A stretch of 64,000 nt of DNA from DASRIA01 sp963724065. Lineage in GTDB: Bacteria > Actinomycetota > Thermoleophilia > Solirubrobacterales > JBBDJG01. A program made the position numbers and the translations under genes. The notes below the pieces were generated by a model, which was not told where the DNA came from, made no database searches, and saw nothing but the letters and a program-made list of their open reading frames with translations. Location: the NCBI GenBank assembly GCA_963724065.1, contig CAVRTB010000006.1, forward strand, positions 248,001-312,000. Direction: 5' to 3'. This document shows, piece after piece, positions 16,730 to 26,689 of the stretch (position 1 is its first letter; each line of letters opens with the position of its first letter).

Positions 16730-17701
16730 TCAGGGGCGGGCGGCCTCCAGGGTCGCCTCGAAGTCGGTGCCCGGGACCGCCCCGACGCCCGGGGACGTTG
16801 CACCGGCCGCGCTGTACCTCGCGATGCCCGCTCGCACGTCTTCGGAGGACCCGATCGCCGTGAGCGAGTCGAGGAACCTGTCGGAGATCGCGCGCTTGGC
16901 CGCCTCGACGTCGCCGTCCTGCATGCCGCGGTCGAACGCGGCGATGTCGCCCTCGAACCCCGAGCGCTCGATCATCGCGCGATAGAAGGGCAGGCTCCAA
17001 TAGGTCACGAGGTCGCCGCGCATGGTCTCGTAGGCGGACTCGCGACCGTCCACGACCGCGGACGGGACCGCCGCGACGATGTCGAATCCGTCGAGGCTCT
17101 TGCCGGCGCGCTCGCGGCCCGCGCGGACCTCGGGCACGACGACGCTCTCGATGTAGGCCGGGTTGCAAAGCCACAGCATCACTCCGTCCGCCACCTCGCC
17201 TGCGAGCCGCAGCATGTTCGGCGAAAGCGCGGCCACGTAGATCGGCAACGTGGCGCGGGGCTCGTAGCCCATGAACCGGAACTTCGTCGGGAAGAACTCC
17301 CCCTCCGGCATGTCGCCTCCGGTCAGCATCGCGCGGACCGCGCCCACGTACTCGCGCATCGCGCTCACGGGACGCACGATCTTGGTGCCGTACCAGTTCT
17401 CGACGGTGACGGCATGCGAGACCCCGAGGCCCAGCACCATGCGCCCGTTCGAGAACTCGTCGATCGTCGCGGCCTGCTGGGCGGTCGCGACGGGCGTGCG
17501 CGAGTAGATCGGGAGCACGCCGGTCCCGAGCTTGATCCTCTCGGTCGCGGCGGCATAGGCCATCAGCAGCGTCAGCGAGTCGCGCCCGGCGATATGCGTC
17601 ACGTAGACGGAGTCGTAGCCGAGCTCGTCCGCGCGCCTGACGCGCACGATCGCCTGGTCGAGCGATCGACCGACGGAGATGAAGGTGCCCAGGCCGGCCA
17701 T
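16730..17701 (-). CDS. LLM-class, probably F420-dependent, oxidoreductase
   Basis: A 323-residue bacterial-luciferase-like TIM barrel: ADELGYDSVYVTHI, KLGTGVLPIYSRTP, TIDEFSNGRMVLGLGVSHA, LPIYVAALSPNMLRLAGEVADGV. This pattern is typical of actinobacterial F420-using members rather than FMN monooxygenases, and the window holds a full F420 pathway. It would transfer hydride between F420 and an unidentified substrate. ATG start 9 nt from a TAGAGT box; the stop of the next gene upstream overlaps this box. Substrate unknown. Confidence 0.85.
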   Translation of the reverse strand: MAGLGTFISVGRSLDQAIVRVRRADELGYDSVYVTHIAGRDSLTLLMAYAAATERIKLGTGVLPIYSRTPVATAQQAATIDEFSNGRMVLGLGVSHAVTVENWYGTKIVRPVSAMREYVGAVRAMLTGGDMPEGEFFPTKFRFMGYEPRATLPIYVAALSPNMLRLAGEVADGVMLWLCNPAYIESVVVPEVRAGRERAGKSLDGFDIVAAVPSAVVDGRESAYETMRGDLVTYWSLPFYRAMIERSGFEGDIAAFDRGMQDGDVEAAKRAISDRFLDSLTAIGSSEDVRAGIARYSAAGATSPGVGAVPGTDFEATLEAARP

Positions 17702-17710
17702 CCGAGGTGG

Positions 17711-17716
17711 ACTCTA
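17711..17716 (-). promoter_or_regulatory. -10 box of the LLM oxidoreductase gene
   Basis: TAGAGT on the minus strand, 9 nt before the ATG at 17701; its first bases include the TAG stop of the upstream hydrolase gene. Confidence 0.4.
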
Positions 17717-19684
17717 TTCGGGCGGCGCCACGATCGGCAAGCGGCTTCCGGGCCGGCGCACCGGCATCTCCTCGAGCGCCCGCCTGACGCTCCCGAGATC
17801 ACCGACGGCGCCCCGCAGCGATCGGTCGCCACCGGAGAGCGTCACGGACCCCGGTACGCGCACGCGCCGGCCGCCAAGGCGCCCGCGCACCGCTCCGTTG
17901 CGCCGGAATACGAGCCGCCCGCGCGCGGCGGCGCGCCCCGACACGCGCAGCACGCCGGTCACTTCCCGGCCGATCCGCAGGGTCCCCGACACCCTCACGC
18001 CGGGGACGTACTCGATGTGGTGCAGCTCGAGCGTTCGCTTGCCCGCCCGGGCGTACCCGGAGCGCAGGCCGCCGGCGTGGAGCACCTCCTGGTGCTCGGA
18101 GGCCAGCAGCGCCGCCGAGAAGACCTGGTCGAGGGAGTCGACCAGTGTCAGGGCGACCGCGGACAGGGTCCTTCCCGGGCGGCCTTCGAGCGCCACGGGC
18201 GCGACCTGCGAGAGGGTGCGCGGCGGCGCGGGTACCGGCGGGAAGTCCCGGCGCCGTGGAGGACACCTGCGCAGCGGGCGGCCCGCGAAGAAGTCGTCCG
18301 TCGCCCGCACGCCGCACGAGCGCGGAAAGCCGCTCAGCACGGAGTGGCCCATCTCGGGCACCGACACGAGCGTCGCGCCGGGTATCCGCGCGGCGATCCG
18401 CCGCGCGGACTCGAGCGGGGTGCGCAGGTCGTCCTCGCCCGAGAGCACGAGCGCCGGGACCGCCGGGAACGGCCCGTCCACGATCGCCGGCTCGGCAGCC
18501 GCCGTCGGCCAGCGGCTGCACAGCTGCACGACGGGCGATGCGAACAGCGCGGTGGTGCGGTCGAAGGGGTGCAGCGCCGTGACGGGGAAGGTGCGCAGCG
18601 CGCCCTCCGCCGTCGCGATGCGGGCGGCAACCGGGGTCGTCCGCGTCCATGGAAACGGTCCCTCCTCGCAGACCGTCGCGGTGTACAGCGCGTTGCTGAA
18701 GTACTCGACCGGCTCCGCGCCCCCGCTCCCGCGGTCGGCTCGGAGCGCGAGGCGCAGCAGTGGCGCGGGGTCGCCCGTCAGCGCCGCGCGCGCCGCCCCG
18801 GGCAGATAGGCGCGCAGTGTCGGGTCGAAGTCGCCCGCGAAGAGCAGGTCGAGCAAGCGCACGCTGCCGATCCGCGCGCGGTGGCGGCGGCCCTTGGCCG
18901 ACACCAGGGGCCCGTAGATGAAGCCCGTGGTTCGCATGCGGCTCACGAGCGCCGCGATGTCGGCAACCGGGTCGGGCGTGATGCCCGCGCAGCCGGAGCG
19001 CGCACACAGCGACCCGATCACTCGCGGCACCGCCGCGATGCTCTCCTGCGAGAACGCTCCCGGCCCTGTGGGCTCGACGACGGAGTCGACCACGAGCCGC
19101 TCGATGTGCTGCGGATAGCGGGCGGCGTACGCGAGCGCGACCTTCGTCCCGTAGGAGACGCCGAAGAGGGCGATGCGCTCGACGCCGATCGCCTGGCGCA
19201 CCGCCTCCAGGTCCTCGACGGAGTCGCGTGTCGTGTAGAAGGCGCGCGCGGCCCCGAGGCTATCGGCACATGCTGCCGCCCGCTCGGCCTGCTTGAGCGG
19301 CGTGCGCGACACGGGCACCTCGACCTGGCGGCAGCGCAGCGCCCCGGACAGACCCGTCCCGCGCTGGTCGAACACGACGAGGTCGCGGGTGCGCAGGCCG
19401 GAGAGGAACGTGCCGGCCCAGTCGGGCACGTACGGGGTCGCGGCCTCGCCGGGGCCCCCGGCGAGCGTGATCAGCGCCCCCTCGCGCTTCCCGAACGACT
19501 CGAGCCGCTCCACGTGGAGCTTCACGGTTCCGGGCACGGCCCCGGCGCGGTCGAGCGGCACGGGCACGGTGCCGCACTGGATGTCCGATCCGCGCTGGCA
19601 CGGCCTGAAGTCGACGGCTGCCTGCGACGCCGCGGCGGGACACACGGCCACGGCCGTGACGAGGATCCCTGCCAAGCGCCACAT
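17714..19684 (-). CDS. Secreted alpha/beta hydrolase, TAP-like peptidase family
   Basis: A 656-residue protein with a short Sec signal peptide (first about 22 residues, cleavage near SQAA). The hydrolase core shows LAGGPGEAA (oxyanion region), VVFDQRGTGLSG, the nucleophile elbow GVSYGTKV, the acid in LVLSGEDDLRTP and the catalytic His in EMGHSVL, as in tripeptidyl-aminopeptidase-like exoproteins of actinobacteria. Residues beyond about 500 form an extra C-terminal beta-rich, Arg/Gly-rich domain not needed for catalysis. Several Cys suggest disulfides. ATG is 6 nt after TAGAGT. Peptide or ester substrate unknown. Confidence 0.85.
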   Translation of the reverse strand: MWRLAGILVTAVAVCPAAASQAAVDFRPCQRGSDIQCGTVPVPLDRAGAVPGTVKLHVERLESFGKREGALITLAGGPGEAATPYVPDWAGTFLSGLRTRDLVVFDQRGTGLSGALRCRQVEVPVSRTPLKQAERAAACADSLGAARAFYTTRDSVEDLEAVRQAIGVERIALFGVSYGTKVALAYAARYPQHIERLVVDSVVEPTGPGAFSQESIAAVPRVIGSLCARSGCAGITPDPVADIAALVSRMRTTGFIYGPLVSAKGRRHRARIGSVRLLDLLFAGDFDPTLRAYLPGAARAALTGDPAPLLRLALRADRGSGGAEPVEYFSNALYTATVCEEGPFPWTRTTPVAARIATAEGALRTFPVTALHPFDRTTALFASPVVQLCSRWPTAAAEPAIVDGPFPAVPALVLSGEDDLRTPLESARRIAARIPGATLVSVPEMGHSVLSGFPRSCGVRATDDFFAGRPLRRCPPRRRDFPPVPAPPRTLSQVAPVALEGRPGRTLSAVALTLVDSLDQVFSAALLASEHQEVLHAGGLRSGYARAGKRTLELHHIEYVPGVRVSGTLRIGREVTGVLRVSGRAAARGRLVFRRNGAVRGRLGGRRVRVPGSVTLSGGDRSLRGAVGDLGSVRRALEEMPVRRPGSRLPIVAPPE

Positions 19685-19690
19685 TGGCTG

Positions 19691-19696
19691 ACTCTA
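19691..19696 (-). promoter_or_regulatory. -10 box of the secreted hydrolase gene (leaderless)
   Basis: TAGAGT on the minus strand ends 6 nt before the ATG at 19684, with no Shine-Dalgarno. Confidence 0.5.
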
Positions 19697-19758
19697 CTGC
19701 GCGCCTGGTGCCCCGGTGACGGTGTCAGCCGGCCCGCAACGGCTGCGCCACGAGCGCC

Positions 19759-21503
<1,745 letters not shown>

Positions 21504-21550
21504 CAACGCCTCCTACGGGAGCTCACGATATGAGTTTAGGTTAGTGGGGA

Positions 21551-21556
21551 TAGCCT
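21551..21556 (+). promoter_or_regulatory. -10 box of the MBL hydrolase gene
   Basis: TAGCCT ends 8 nt before the GTG at 21565, which supports that start over the in-frame GTG at 21544. Confidence 0.4.
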
Positions 21557-21564
21557 TCGGAACC

Positions 21565-22458
21565 GTGATCGAGTCGCCGCGGCTCATAGATGTGCTCCAG
21601 CTCGGACGCGAACGCGTGATCGGCGCGTGGGACCTGGGCGGCACGATCGTGGACCCGGGGCCCGAGAGCCGGCTCGAGACGCTGCTCGAAGCGCTGTCGA
21701 GCGAGCCGCGGGCGCTCCTGCTGACGCACATACATCTCGATCACGCCGGTGCCGCGGGCGCCTTGGTCGAGCGGTTTCCCGAGATCGAGGTGTACGTGCA
21801 CTCCCGGGGCGCGCCGCACCTGATCGACCCGTCGCGGCTGCTCAGCAGCGCCGAGCGCATCTACGGGGACGAGATGGGGCCGCTCTGGGGGCGCGTGGTG
21901 CCGGTGCCCGAGCGCAACGTGCGCATCGTGGAGGGCGCAGAGACGATCACGGTCGGGGGCCGCGACTTCGAGGTCGAGTACACGCCGGGGCACGCATCGC
22001 ACCACGTCGTGTACTTCGACGCCGCCGATCGGACCGCCTATGTGGGCGACGTGGCCGGGGTGCGGATCCCGCCGGCCGACTTCGTGCGCGCGCCCACCCC
22101 TCCGCCCGACATCGACGTGGCGGCGTGGCAGCGATCGATCGACGTCGTGGCCGCGCGGCAGCCGGCCCGGCTCGCGCTGACGCACTTCGGCATGGTCGAC
22201 GACCCACAGCCCCACCTCGCGAGGATGAAGCAGGGCCTCGACGACCAGGCCGAGCTCGTCCGCGCGCTGCTCGCCGAGCACGGCGACACCGACGCGGCGG
22301 TCGCGGCCTTCGTCGCGGAGGTCGGCCGGCTCACGCGCGAAGCGGTGGGCGACGAGGTCGCCGCGATGTTCGAGGTCGGCTCCCCGGTCGAGCAGCGGTG
22401 GCTGGGCCTACGGCGCTACTGGAGCAAGCAGGGGGAGAGGACGGCTTCGCCACGGTGA
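21565..22458 (+). CDS. Metallo-beta-lactamase-fold hydrolase
   Basis: About 297 residues. The metal-binding motif is THIHLDHAG; further ligands are in TPGHASHH, AYVGDVAG and LTHFGMV, so the two-metal site looks complete. The pattern resembles glyoxalase II-like and lactonase-like hydrolases of unknown substrate. GTG at 21565 is chosen from the TAGCCT box; GTG 21544 is possible. Divergent from the mutase gene. Its TGA overlaps the GTG of clpS. Confidence 0.8.
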   Translation: MIESPRLIDVLQLGRERVIGAWDLGGTIVDPGPESRLETLLEALSSEPRALLLTHIHLDHAGAAGALVERFPEIEVYVHSRGAPHLIDPSRLLSSAERIYGDEMGPLWGRVVPVPERNVRIVEGAETITVGGRDFEVEYTPGHASHHVVYFDAADRTAYVGDVAGVRIPPADFVRAPTPPPDIDVAAWQRSIDVVAARQPARLALTHFGMVDDPQPHLARMKQGLDDQAELVRALLAEHGDTDAAVAAFVAEVGRLTREAVGDEVAAMFEVGSPVEQRWLGLRRYWSKQGERTASPR

Positions 22459-22748
22459 CGCCGACCGAGACAGTCGAGCGCCCGCGTGTCGGGGGCCCCG
22501 GGACGGGCGGTGAGGGCGCGTGGCGCGTGATCGTGCTGAACGACAACCACAACACGTTCGACCACGTCGCGCGCACGCTTGCCCGCGTGATCCCCGCTGT
22601 CAGCGTCGATCAGGGCTACCGCTTCGCGGACGCGATCCACAACAGCGGGCGCGCGATCGTCTGGTCGGGCGAGCGCGAGCCCGCCGAGCTCTACTGGGAA
22701 CAGCTCCAGGACGCGGGGCTGACGATGGCTCCGCTCGAGCAGGGATAG
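22455..22748 (+). CDS. clpS: ATP-dependent Clp protease adaptor ClpS
   Basis: A 97-residue protein whose core WRVIVLNDNHNTFDHVARTL matches the ClpS N-degron-binding region, including the Asn-Asp pair and the following acidic residue. ClpS delivers proteins with destabilising N-terminal residues to ClpA/ClpC with ClpP. The first about 20 residues are an unstructured Gly/Pro-rich tail. The GTG start overlaps the stop of the MBL gene (GTGA), so translation is coupled. It converges on a minus-strand gene. Confidence 0.85.
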   Translation: MTPTETVERPRVGGPGTGGEGAWRVIVLNDNHNTFDHVARTLARVIPAVSVDQGYRFADAIHNSGRAIVWSGEREPAELYWEQLQDAGLTMAPLEQG

Positions 22749-22764
22749 TGCCGGGCGCCCGCGC

Positions 22765-23115
22765 CTAGGGGTGCTGGTCGATCACGGTGTTCCACACCGG
22801 CAGCACGGGCTGCCCGTGGAGGCCCGAGACCGCGACCCTGATGTCCTGCATCTCCTGGGAGAGCCACCAGCGCTGGAACCCCGCGCGATCCTCCCAATAG
22901 ATCATGTGCACGAAGTGGGCCGAGTCGTCCTCGTTGCGGTAGAAGACGTAGCCGGTCGCCCCGTAGGACAGCGGCCGCCGGATCGCCGGGTAGTAGCGGT
23001 CGACGAACCGTTGCGCGCGGAACGGGGTGACGACGAAGTCGAGCTGGACGGCCTCCATCAGGCCCGTCCCGAGGCGATGCCCGCCACCCTGCGGCATCGA
23101 GGACAGCCGCTCCAT
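22765..23115 (-). CDS. Small protein downstream of ccr, dimeric alpha/beta-barrel-like
   Basis: A 116-residue protein that I do not recognise. The pattern FVVTPFRAQRFVDRYYPAI, GYVFYRNEDDSAHFVHMIYW, GFQRWWLSQEMQDIR resembles ferredoxin-like alpha/beta-barrel proteins (antibiotic-biosynthesis-monooxygenase fold), with many aromatics. Its ATG lies 4 nt after the ccr stop, so it is very probably co-transcribed with ccr. A role related to ccr is only an inference. Confidence 0.65.
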   Translation of the reverse strand: MERLSSMPQGGGHRLGTGLMEAVQLDFVVTPFRAQRFVDRYYPAIRRPLSYGATGYVFYRNEDDSAHFVHMIYWEDRAGFQRWWLSQEMQDIRVAVSGLHGQPVLPVWNTVIDQHP

Positions 23116-23119
23116 CGGC

Positions 23120-24373
23120 TCAATTTCCTACCTCGGCGCGGATCGCGCCGGGTCCTTCGGCGGTCTTGCCCTGGCCCTCGCTGTCGGCGCCGACGAGGAT
23201 CGCGATCTTGCCGAGGTGCTTGTTCTCGTGCATCAGCTGGTGTGCCTCGGCGACGCCCTCGAACGGCATCACGCGCCAGAGCACCGGCTGGATCTTCGAC
23301 TGGGCGATCAGCTCGTTGGCCTTGGTCGCCTCCCATGCGTTCGCGAAGTGGGAGCCGATGATCTGCTTCTGGCGCATCCACAGGTAACGCACGTCGAAAT
23401 CGAGGTTGAAGCCCGAGGTCGCGCCGCAGATCACGACCTTGCCGAACGGCCGCACCACGAACACCGAGGTCGGGAACGTCGCCTGCCCGACGTGCTCGAA
23501 CACCACGTCGGGCGCCTCGCCGAGGATCTCCTTGACGCGCTTCGCGAAGGCGCGCGAGTGGCCGAAGCGCTCCTTCTCCTCCTCGGGCGACTCGCCGCCC
23601 TTGCGCATCATGCCCGCGAACTCGTTGCGATTGATGAAGTCCTTGGCGCCGAGCCGCTTGACCAGCTCGCCCTTGTCGTCCGAGGACACGACGCCGACCG
23701 ACTCGGCGCCCGTGATCTTGCACAGCTGCGTGGCGAACACGCCGAGCCCGCCCGCGGCGCCCCAGATCAGGACGCGGTGACCGGCCTGGAGCTTGACCTG
23801 GTCGATCAGCATGCGGTAGGCGGTGAAGTACGTGAGGCCGTATGACGCGGCCTCCTCCCAGGTGAGGTTCGCCGGCTTCGGGACGAGTTGCTGCGCCTGG
23901 ACCTTCGTGTACTGGGCGAAAGAGCCCCAGCTCGTCTCGTAGCCCCAGATCTTCTGCGAGGGGGCGGCGAGCGGGTCGAGGCCGTGCACCTCCACGTCCT
24001 CGTAGGAAGCCTGGTTGCAGTGGATCACGACCTCGTCGCCGACCTTCCACTTGGTGACGCCCTCGCCGACCTTCCACACGATGCCCGAGGCGTCCGAGCC
24101 GCCGATGTGGTGGTCCTCGTCGGGGTGGTAGCGGAAGACCGACACGGGCTTGCCGAGCGCGGCCCACACGTTGTTGAAGTTCACGCCCGCCGCCATCACG
24201 CGCACGACCACCTCGAAGGCGCCCGGCTGGGGAACCTCGATCTCCTCGATCTGGAAGGCGTCCTTCGGCTCGCCCTCGCGTTCCTGGCGGATCACCCAGG
24301 CGGTCATCGTCTTGGGGAGCTCCCCCGGTGCGACGTCGATCTGGCTCACGTTCTTCACATCTGCCTGTGCCAA
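23120..24373 (-). CDS. ccr: Crotonyl-CoA carboxylase/reductase
   Basis: A 417-residue zinc-free medium-chain reductase that reduces crotonyl-CoA with NADPH and fixes CO2 to give ethylmalonyl-CoA. Diagnostic segments are AAGVNFNNVWAALGKP, DYHI-like DHHIGGSDASGIVW, HCNQ, IWGYETSWGSFAQYTKVQAQQ, the Rossmann GAAGGLG (205-211) and IIGSHFANAWEA. Residues corresponding to the CO2-binding set described for enoyl-CoA carboxylase/reductases (Asn, aromatic-Glu, His) are present as Asn67/68, Tyr145-Glu146 and His342. TTG start with GGAGGT 7 nt upstream. It is the signature enzyme of the ethylmalonyl-CoA pathway, but also supplies extender units to polyketide synthases; no such synthase is here. Confidence 0.93.
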   Translation of the reverse strand: MAQADVKNVSQIDVAPGELPKTMTAWVIRQEREGEPKDAFQIEEIEVPQPGAFEVVVRVMAAGVNFNNVWAALGKPVSVFRYHPDEDHHIGGSDASGIVWKVGEGVTKWKVGDEVVIHCNQASYEDVEVHGLDPLAAPSQKIWGYETSWGSFAQYTKVQAQQLVPKPANLTWEEAASYGLTYFTAYRMLIDQVKLQAGHRVLIWGAAGGLGVFATQLCKITGAESVGVVSSDDKGELVKRLGAKDFINRNEFAGMMRKGGESPEEEKERFGHSRAFAKRVKEILGEAPDVVFEHVGQATFPTSVFVVRPFGKVVICGATSGFNLDFDVRYLWMRQKQIIGSHFANAWEATKANELIAQSKIQPVLWRVMPFEGVAEAHQLMHENKHLGKIAILVGADSEGQGKTAEGPGAIRAEVGN

Positions 24374-24438
24374 GGCGGCTACCTCCGTGGGACCGGGTTC
24401 GGCGGGTCGCTGATGCTATCGGTCCACGCCACACGCCG

Positions 24439-24484
24439 CGAACGTCCCGCAGTACCGCACCAAACGCGGGTTCCGGGACGTTCG
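24439..24484 (+). repeat. Dispersed palindromic repeat, copy B
   Basis: CGAACGTCCC (24439-24448) and GGGACGTTCG (24475-24484) with a 26-nt spacer starting GCAGTACCGC. It lies between the end of the MFS gene and the start of ccr. Confidence 0.85.
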
Positions 24485-24488
24485 GCTG

Positions 24489-26069
24489 TTAGTCGGGGCG
24501 GCGGGCTACGGGGGCGACGGCGACCGGGACGGTGCCACGCGCGGGGGCGCGGCTGTTGCGCAGCGTCGTGAGGGCGATCACGACTCCGGCGACGGCCACG
24601 GCCGTCGAGAGCTTCAGCGAGGCCGACAGGGAGTGCACGAACGCTTCCTTCAGCACGTCGCCCAGCTCCCGCGCGGTCGTGGGGTCGAGCTGCTGGAGGC
24701 GGGACGGCACGTCGCCTGAGCCCAGGTTGTCCGTGAACCAGGCCTGCTGCTGCGAGCTGAGAGGCAGGTCCCCGAGCCGGCTCTCGAGCCGGCTGTCGCT
24801 CATGTGCTGGAACAGCGCGCCGACGACTGCGACCCCGAACGTGCCGCCGACCATGCGGCTCATCGAGAGGATCCCCGACGCGAGGCCGGCCTTGGTGGCG
24901 TCGACGGCGTTCATCGCGGCGGTCGACATCGGCGACATCGTGAGCCCGATCCCGAGGCCCATCAGCGACATCGTGGGGAGGAGGTACGAGTACGTCGTGT
25001 CGACGTTGATGCGCGACTGCATGTAGAGGGCGACCGCGACGAGCGAGAGGCCGACCACGATCGGGATCCGCGCGCCGATGCGGTCCGTGAGCCGCCCCGC
25101 GATCGGCGCGGCGATGATGATCAGCACGGTCGACGGCAGGAAGCGGATGCCGGCCTCGAGCGGCGAGTACCCGAGGATGTTCTGCATGTAGAGCGCCATG
25201 AAGAAGAACATCGCGAGCATCGAGAACGAGACGACGAAGGCGACCCCGTTCGTGCCGGCGAAGGTGCGGCTGCGCAGGAACTCGAACTCGACCATCGGGA
25301 ATCGCGAGCGCCGCTCGACGATGACGAAGGCGACGAGCGCGAGCACCGAGGTCGCGAGCAGGCCGAAGATGCGCGGCGAGCCCCATCCCCAGTCGTTGCC
25401 CTCGACGAGCGCAAGCACGAGCGCACCGATCCCGATCGTGATCGTGGCGACGCCCGCGTAGTCGATCGTGCGCGGCACGTTCGGGTCGCGCGACTCCTTG
25501 GTCGCGAAGAGCGTCACGAACACCGCGAGCGTCGCGACGGGGAGGTTCAGGAAGAAGATCGCGCGCCAGCTGACCTCCTCGGTGAGAAAGCCGCCGACCA
25601 CGGGCCCGAGCGCGAGCGCGAGCGCGGAGACGCCCGCCCAGGTGCCGATCGCCTTGCCGCGCTCGTGCGCGGGAAAGGCGTTCGTGATGATCGAGAGCGT
25701 CGCCGGCATCATGAAAGCGGCGCCGACGCCTTGGAGCGCGCGGCTCGCCACTAGCCAGCCCTCGTTGGGCGCGAAGCCGGCCGTCGCGGACGAGAGCGCG
25801 AAGACCACGACCCCGACCAGGAACGCGCGGCGCCGGCCGAAGATGTCGCCGAGCCGCCCGCCCGTGACGAGCAGCACCGCGAACGTGAGCGTGTAGACGT
25901 TGACCGTCCACTCGAGCGCCGACAGCGACGCGTCGAGGTCGGACTGGATCGACGGCAGCGCCACGTTCACGACCGTGTTGTCGAGCATGATCATGAACAG
26001 CGCGAAGCTCATCGAGCCGAGCGTCCACCACTTGCGGTTCTCCTCCGTGATCGCGTGGAGGCGGCTCAC
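24489..26069 (-). CDS. DHA2-family (EmrB/QacA-type) MFS drug-efflux transporter
   Basis: A 526-residue membrane protein with about 14 predicted helices. Landmarks are LDNTVVNVALPSIQ in helix 1 (DHA2 motif D1), GGRLGDIFGRRRAF (motif A), and SALALALGPVVGGFL (motif C of antiporters). It would export drugs or lipophilic metabolites in exchange for protons. Its ATG overlaps the TGA of the marR gene (ATGA), making a marR-efflux operon, probably derepressed by the exported compound. Confidence 0.9.
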   Translation of the reverse strand: MSRLHAITEENRKWWTLGSMSFALFMIMLDNTVVNVALPSIQSDLDASLSALEWTVNVYTLTFAVLLVTGGRLGDIFGRRRAFLVGVVVFALSSATAGFAPNEGWLVASRALQGVGAAFMMPATLSIITNAFPAHERGKAIGTWAGVSALALALGPVVGGFLTEEVSWRAIFFLNLPVATLAVFVTLFATKESRDPNVPRTIDYAGVATITIGIGALVLALVEGNDWGWGSPRIFGLLATSVLALVAFVIVERRSRFPMVEFEFLRSRTFAGTNGVAFVVSFSMLAMFFFMALYMQNILGYSPLEAGIRFLPSTVLIIIAAPIAGRLTDRIGARIPIVVGLSLVAVALYMQSRINVDTTYSYLLPTMSLMGLGIGLTMSPMSTAAMNAVDATKAGLASGILSMSRMVGGTFGVAVVGALFQHMSDSRLESRLGDLPLSSQQQAWFTDNLGSGDVPSRLQQLDPTTARELGDVLKEAFVHSLSASLKLSTAVAVAGVVIALTTLRNSRAPARGTVPVAVAPVARRPD

Positions 26070-26569
26070 TTGCGCGGCCCCTTCGGGCAGTAGCGGGCGA
26101 CCTCCGGCCGCGCGAGGATCTCGTCGAGCGCGTCGCCGAGCTTGCGCCGCTCCGTCACCGAGAAGCCGTCGAGCATCGCCTCGAACGACTCGATGCGCGT
26201 CGCGATCAGGCGCTCGACGAGACGATCGCCGGCCTTCGTGGTGCGCACGCGCTTGACCCGCCGATCGACCGGGTCCTCGGCGCGCGCGACGATGCCGCGC
26301 TTGACGAGCGGCTCGACAGCGCGGCTGGCCGCCGGGAAGGAGATGCCGAGCCGCTCCGAGACGTCCTTCACGGACAGCGCCTCGGGCTCGTGCGCAAGCA
26401 GCATCAGCGCCTTGAACTGCGTGAACGTCAGCTCGAGCTCGGAAGCCTCGCGCAGGAACTCGGAGTCACCGCTCGCCCAGGCGAAGCGGAAGAACCCGAG
26501 CAGCTGGCGCGCGAGCGTGGGGGGCGAGGGCGCCGTTGCCGATTGCTTGCGGGCGGGAGATACTTGCAC
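26066..26569 (-). CDS. MarR-family transcriptional regulator
   Basis: A 167-residue winged-helix regulator: ELELTFTQFKALMLLAHEP, LSVKDVSERLGISFPAASRAV (recognition helix), DPVDRRVKRVRTTKAG (wing). It likely represses its own operon with the downstream efflux pump. GTG at 26569 is the only reasonable start; the reading frame stays open far upstream but that part is not protein-like. No Shine-Dalgarno precedes the GTG, which lies inside a strong palindrome, so the message is probably leaderless. Confidence 0.85.
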   Translation of the reverse strand: MQVSPARKQSATAPSPPTLARQLLGFFRFAWASGDSEFLREASELELTFTQFKALMLLAHEPEALSVKDVSERLGISFPAASRAVEPLVKRGIVARAEDPVDRRVKRVRTTKAGDRLVERLIATRIESFEAMLDGFSVTERRKLGDALDEILARPEVARYCPKGPRK

Positions 26570-26588
26570 TAATGCAATTATTGCAAGT
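26562..26588. promoter_or_regulatory. Probable MarR operator overlapping the marR start codon
   Basis: Nested palindromes: outer arms ACTTGCA (26562-26568) and TGCAAGT (26582-26588), and an inner perfect 13-bp TGCAAT-T-ATTGCA (26573-26585). The marR GTG (26567-26569) lies within the left arm. The AT-rich block stands out in this GC-rich sequence and is placed to autoregulate the marR-efflux operon. Confidence 0.65.
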
Positions 26589-26689
26589 ACGTGGCCGATT
26601 CTTGTGTGCCACCGGTCACACGAGCCGCGCCCGCGCGGGTAGGATTGAGTAGCTGCCCAGACACGAGGCGTAATCGAGAAAGGGGGAGC

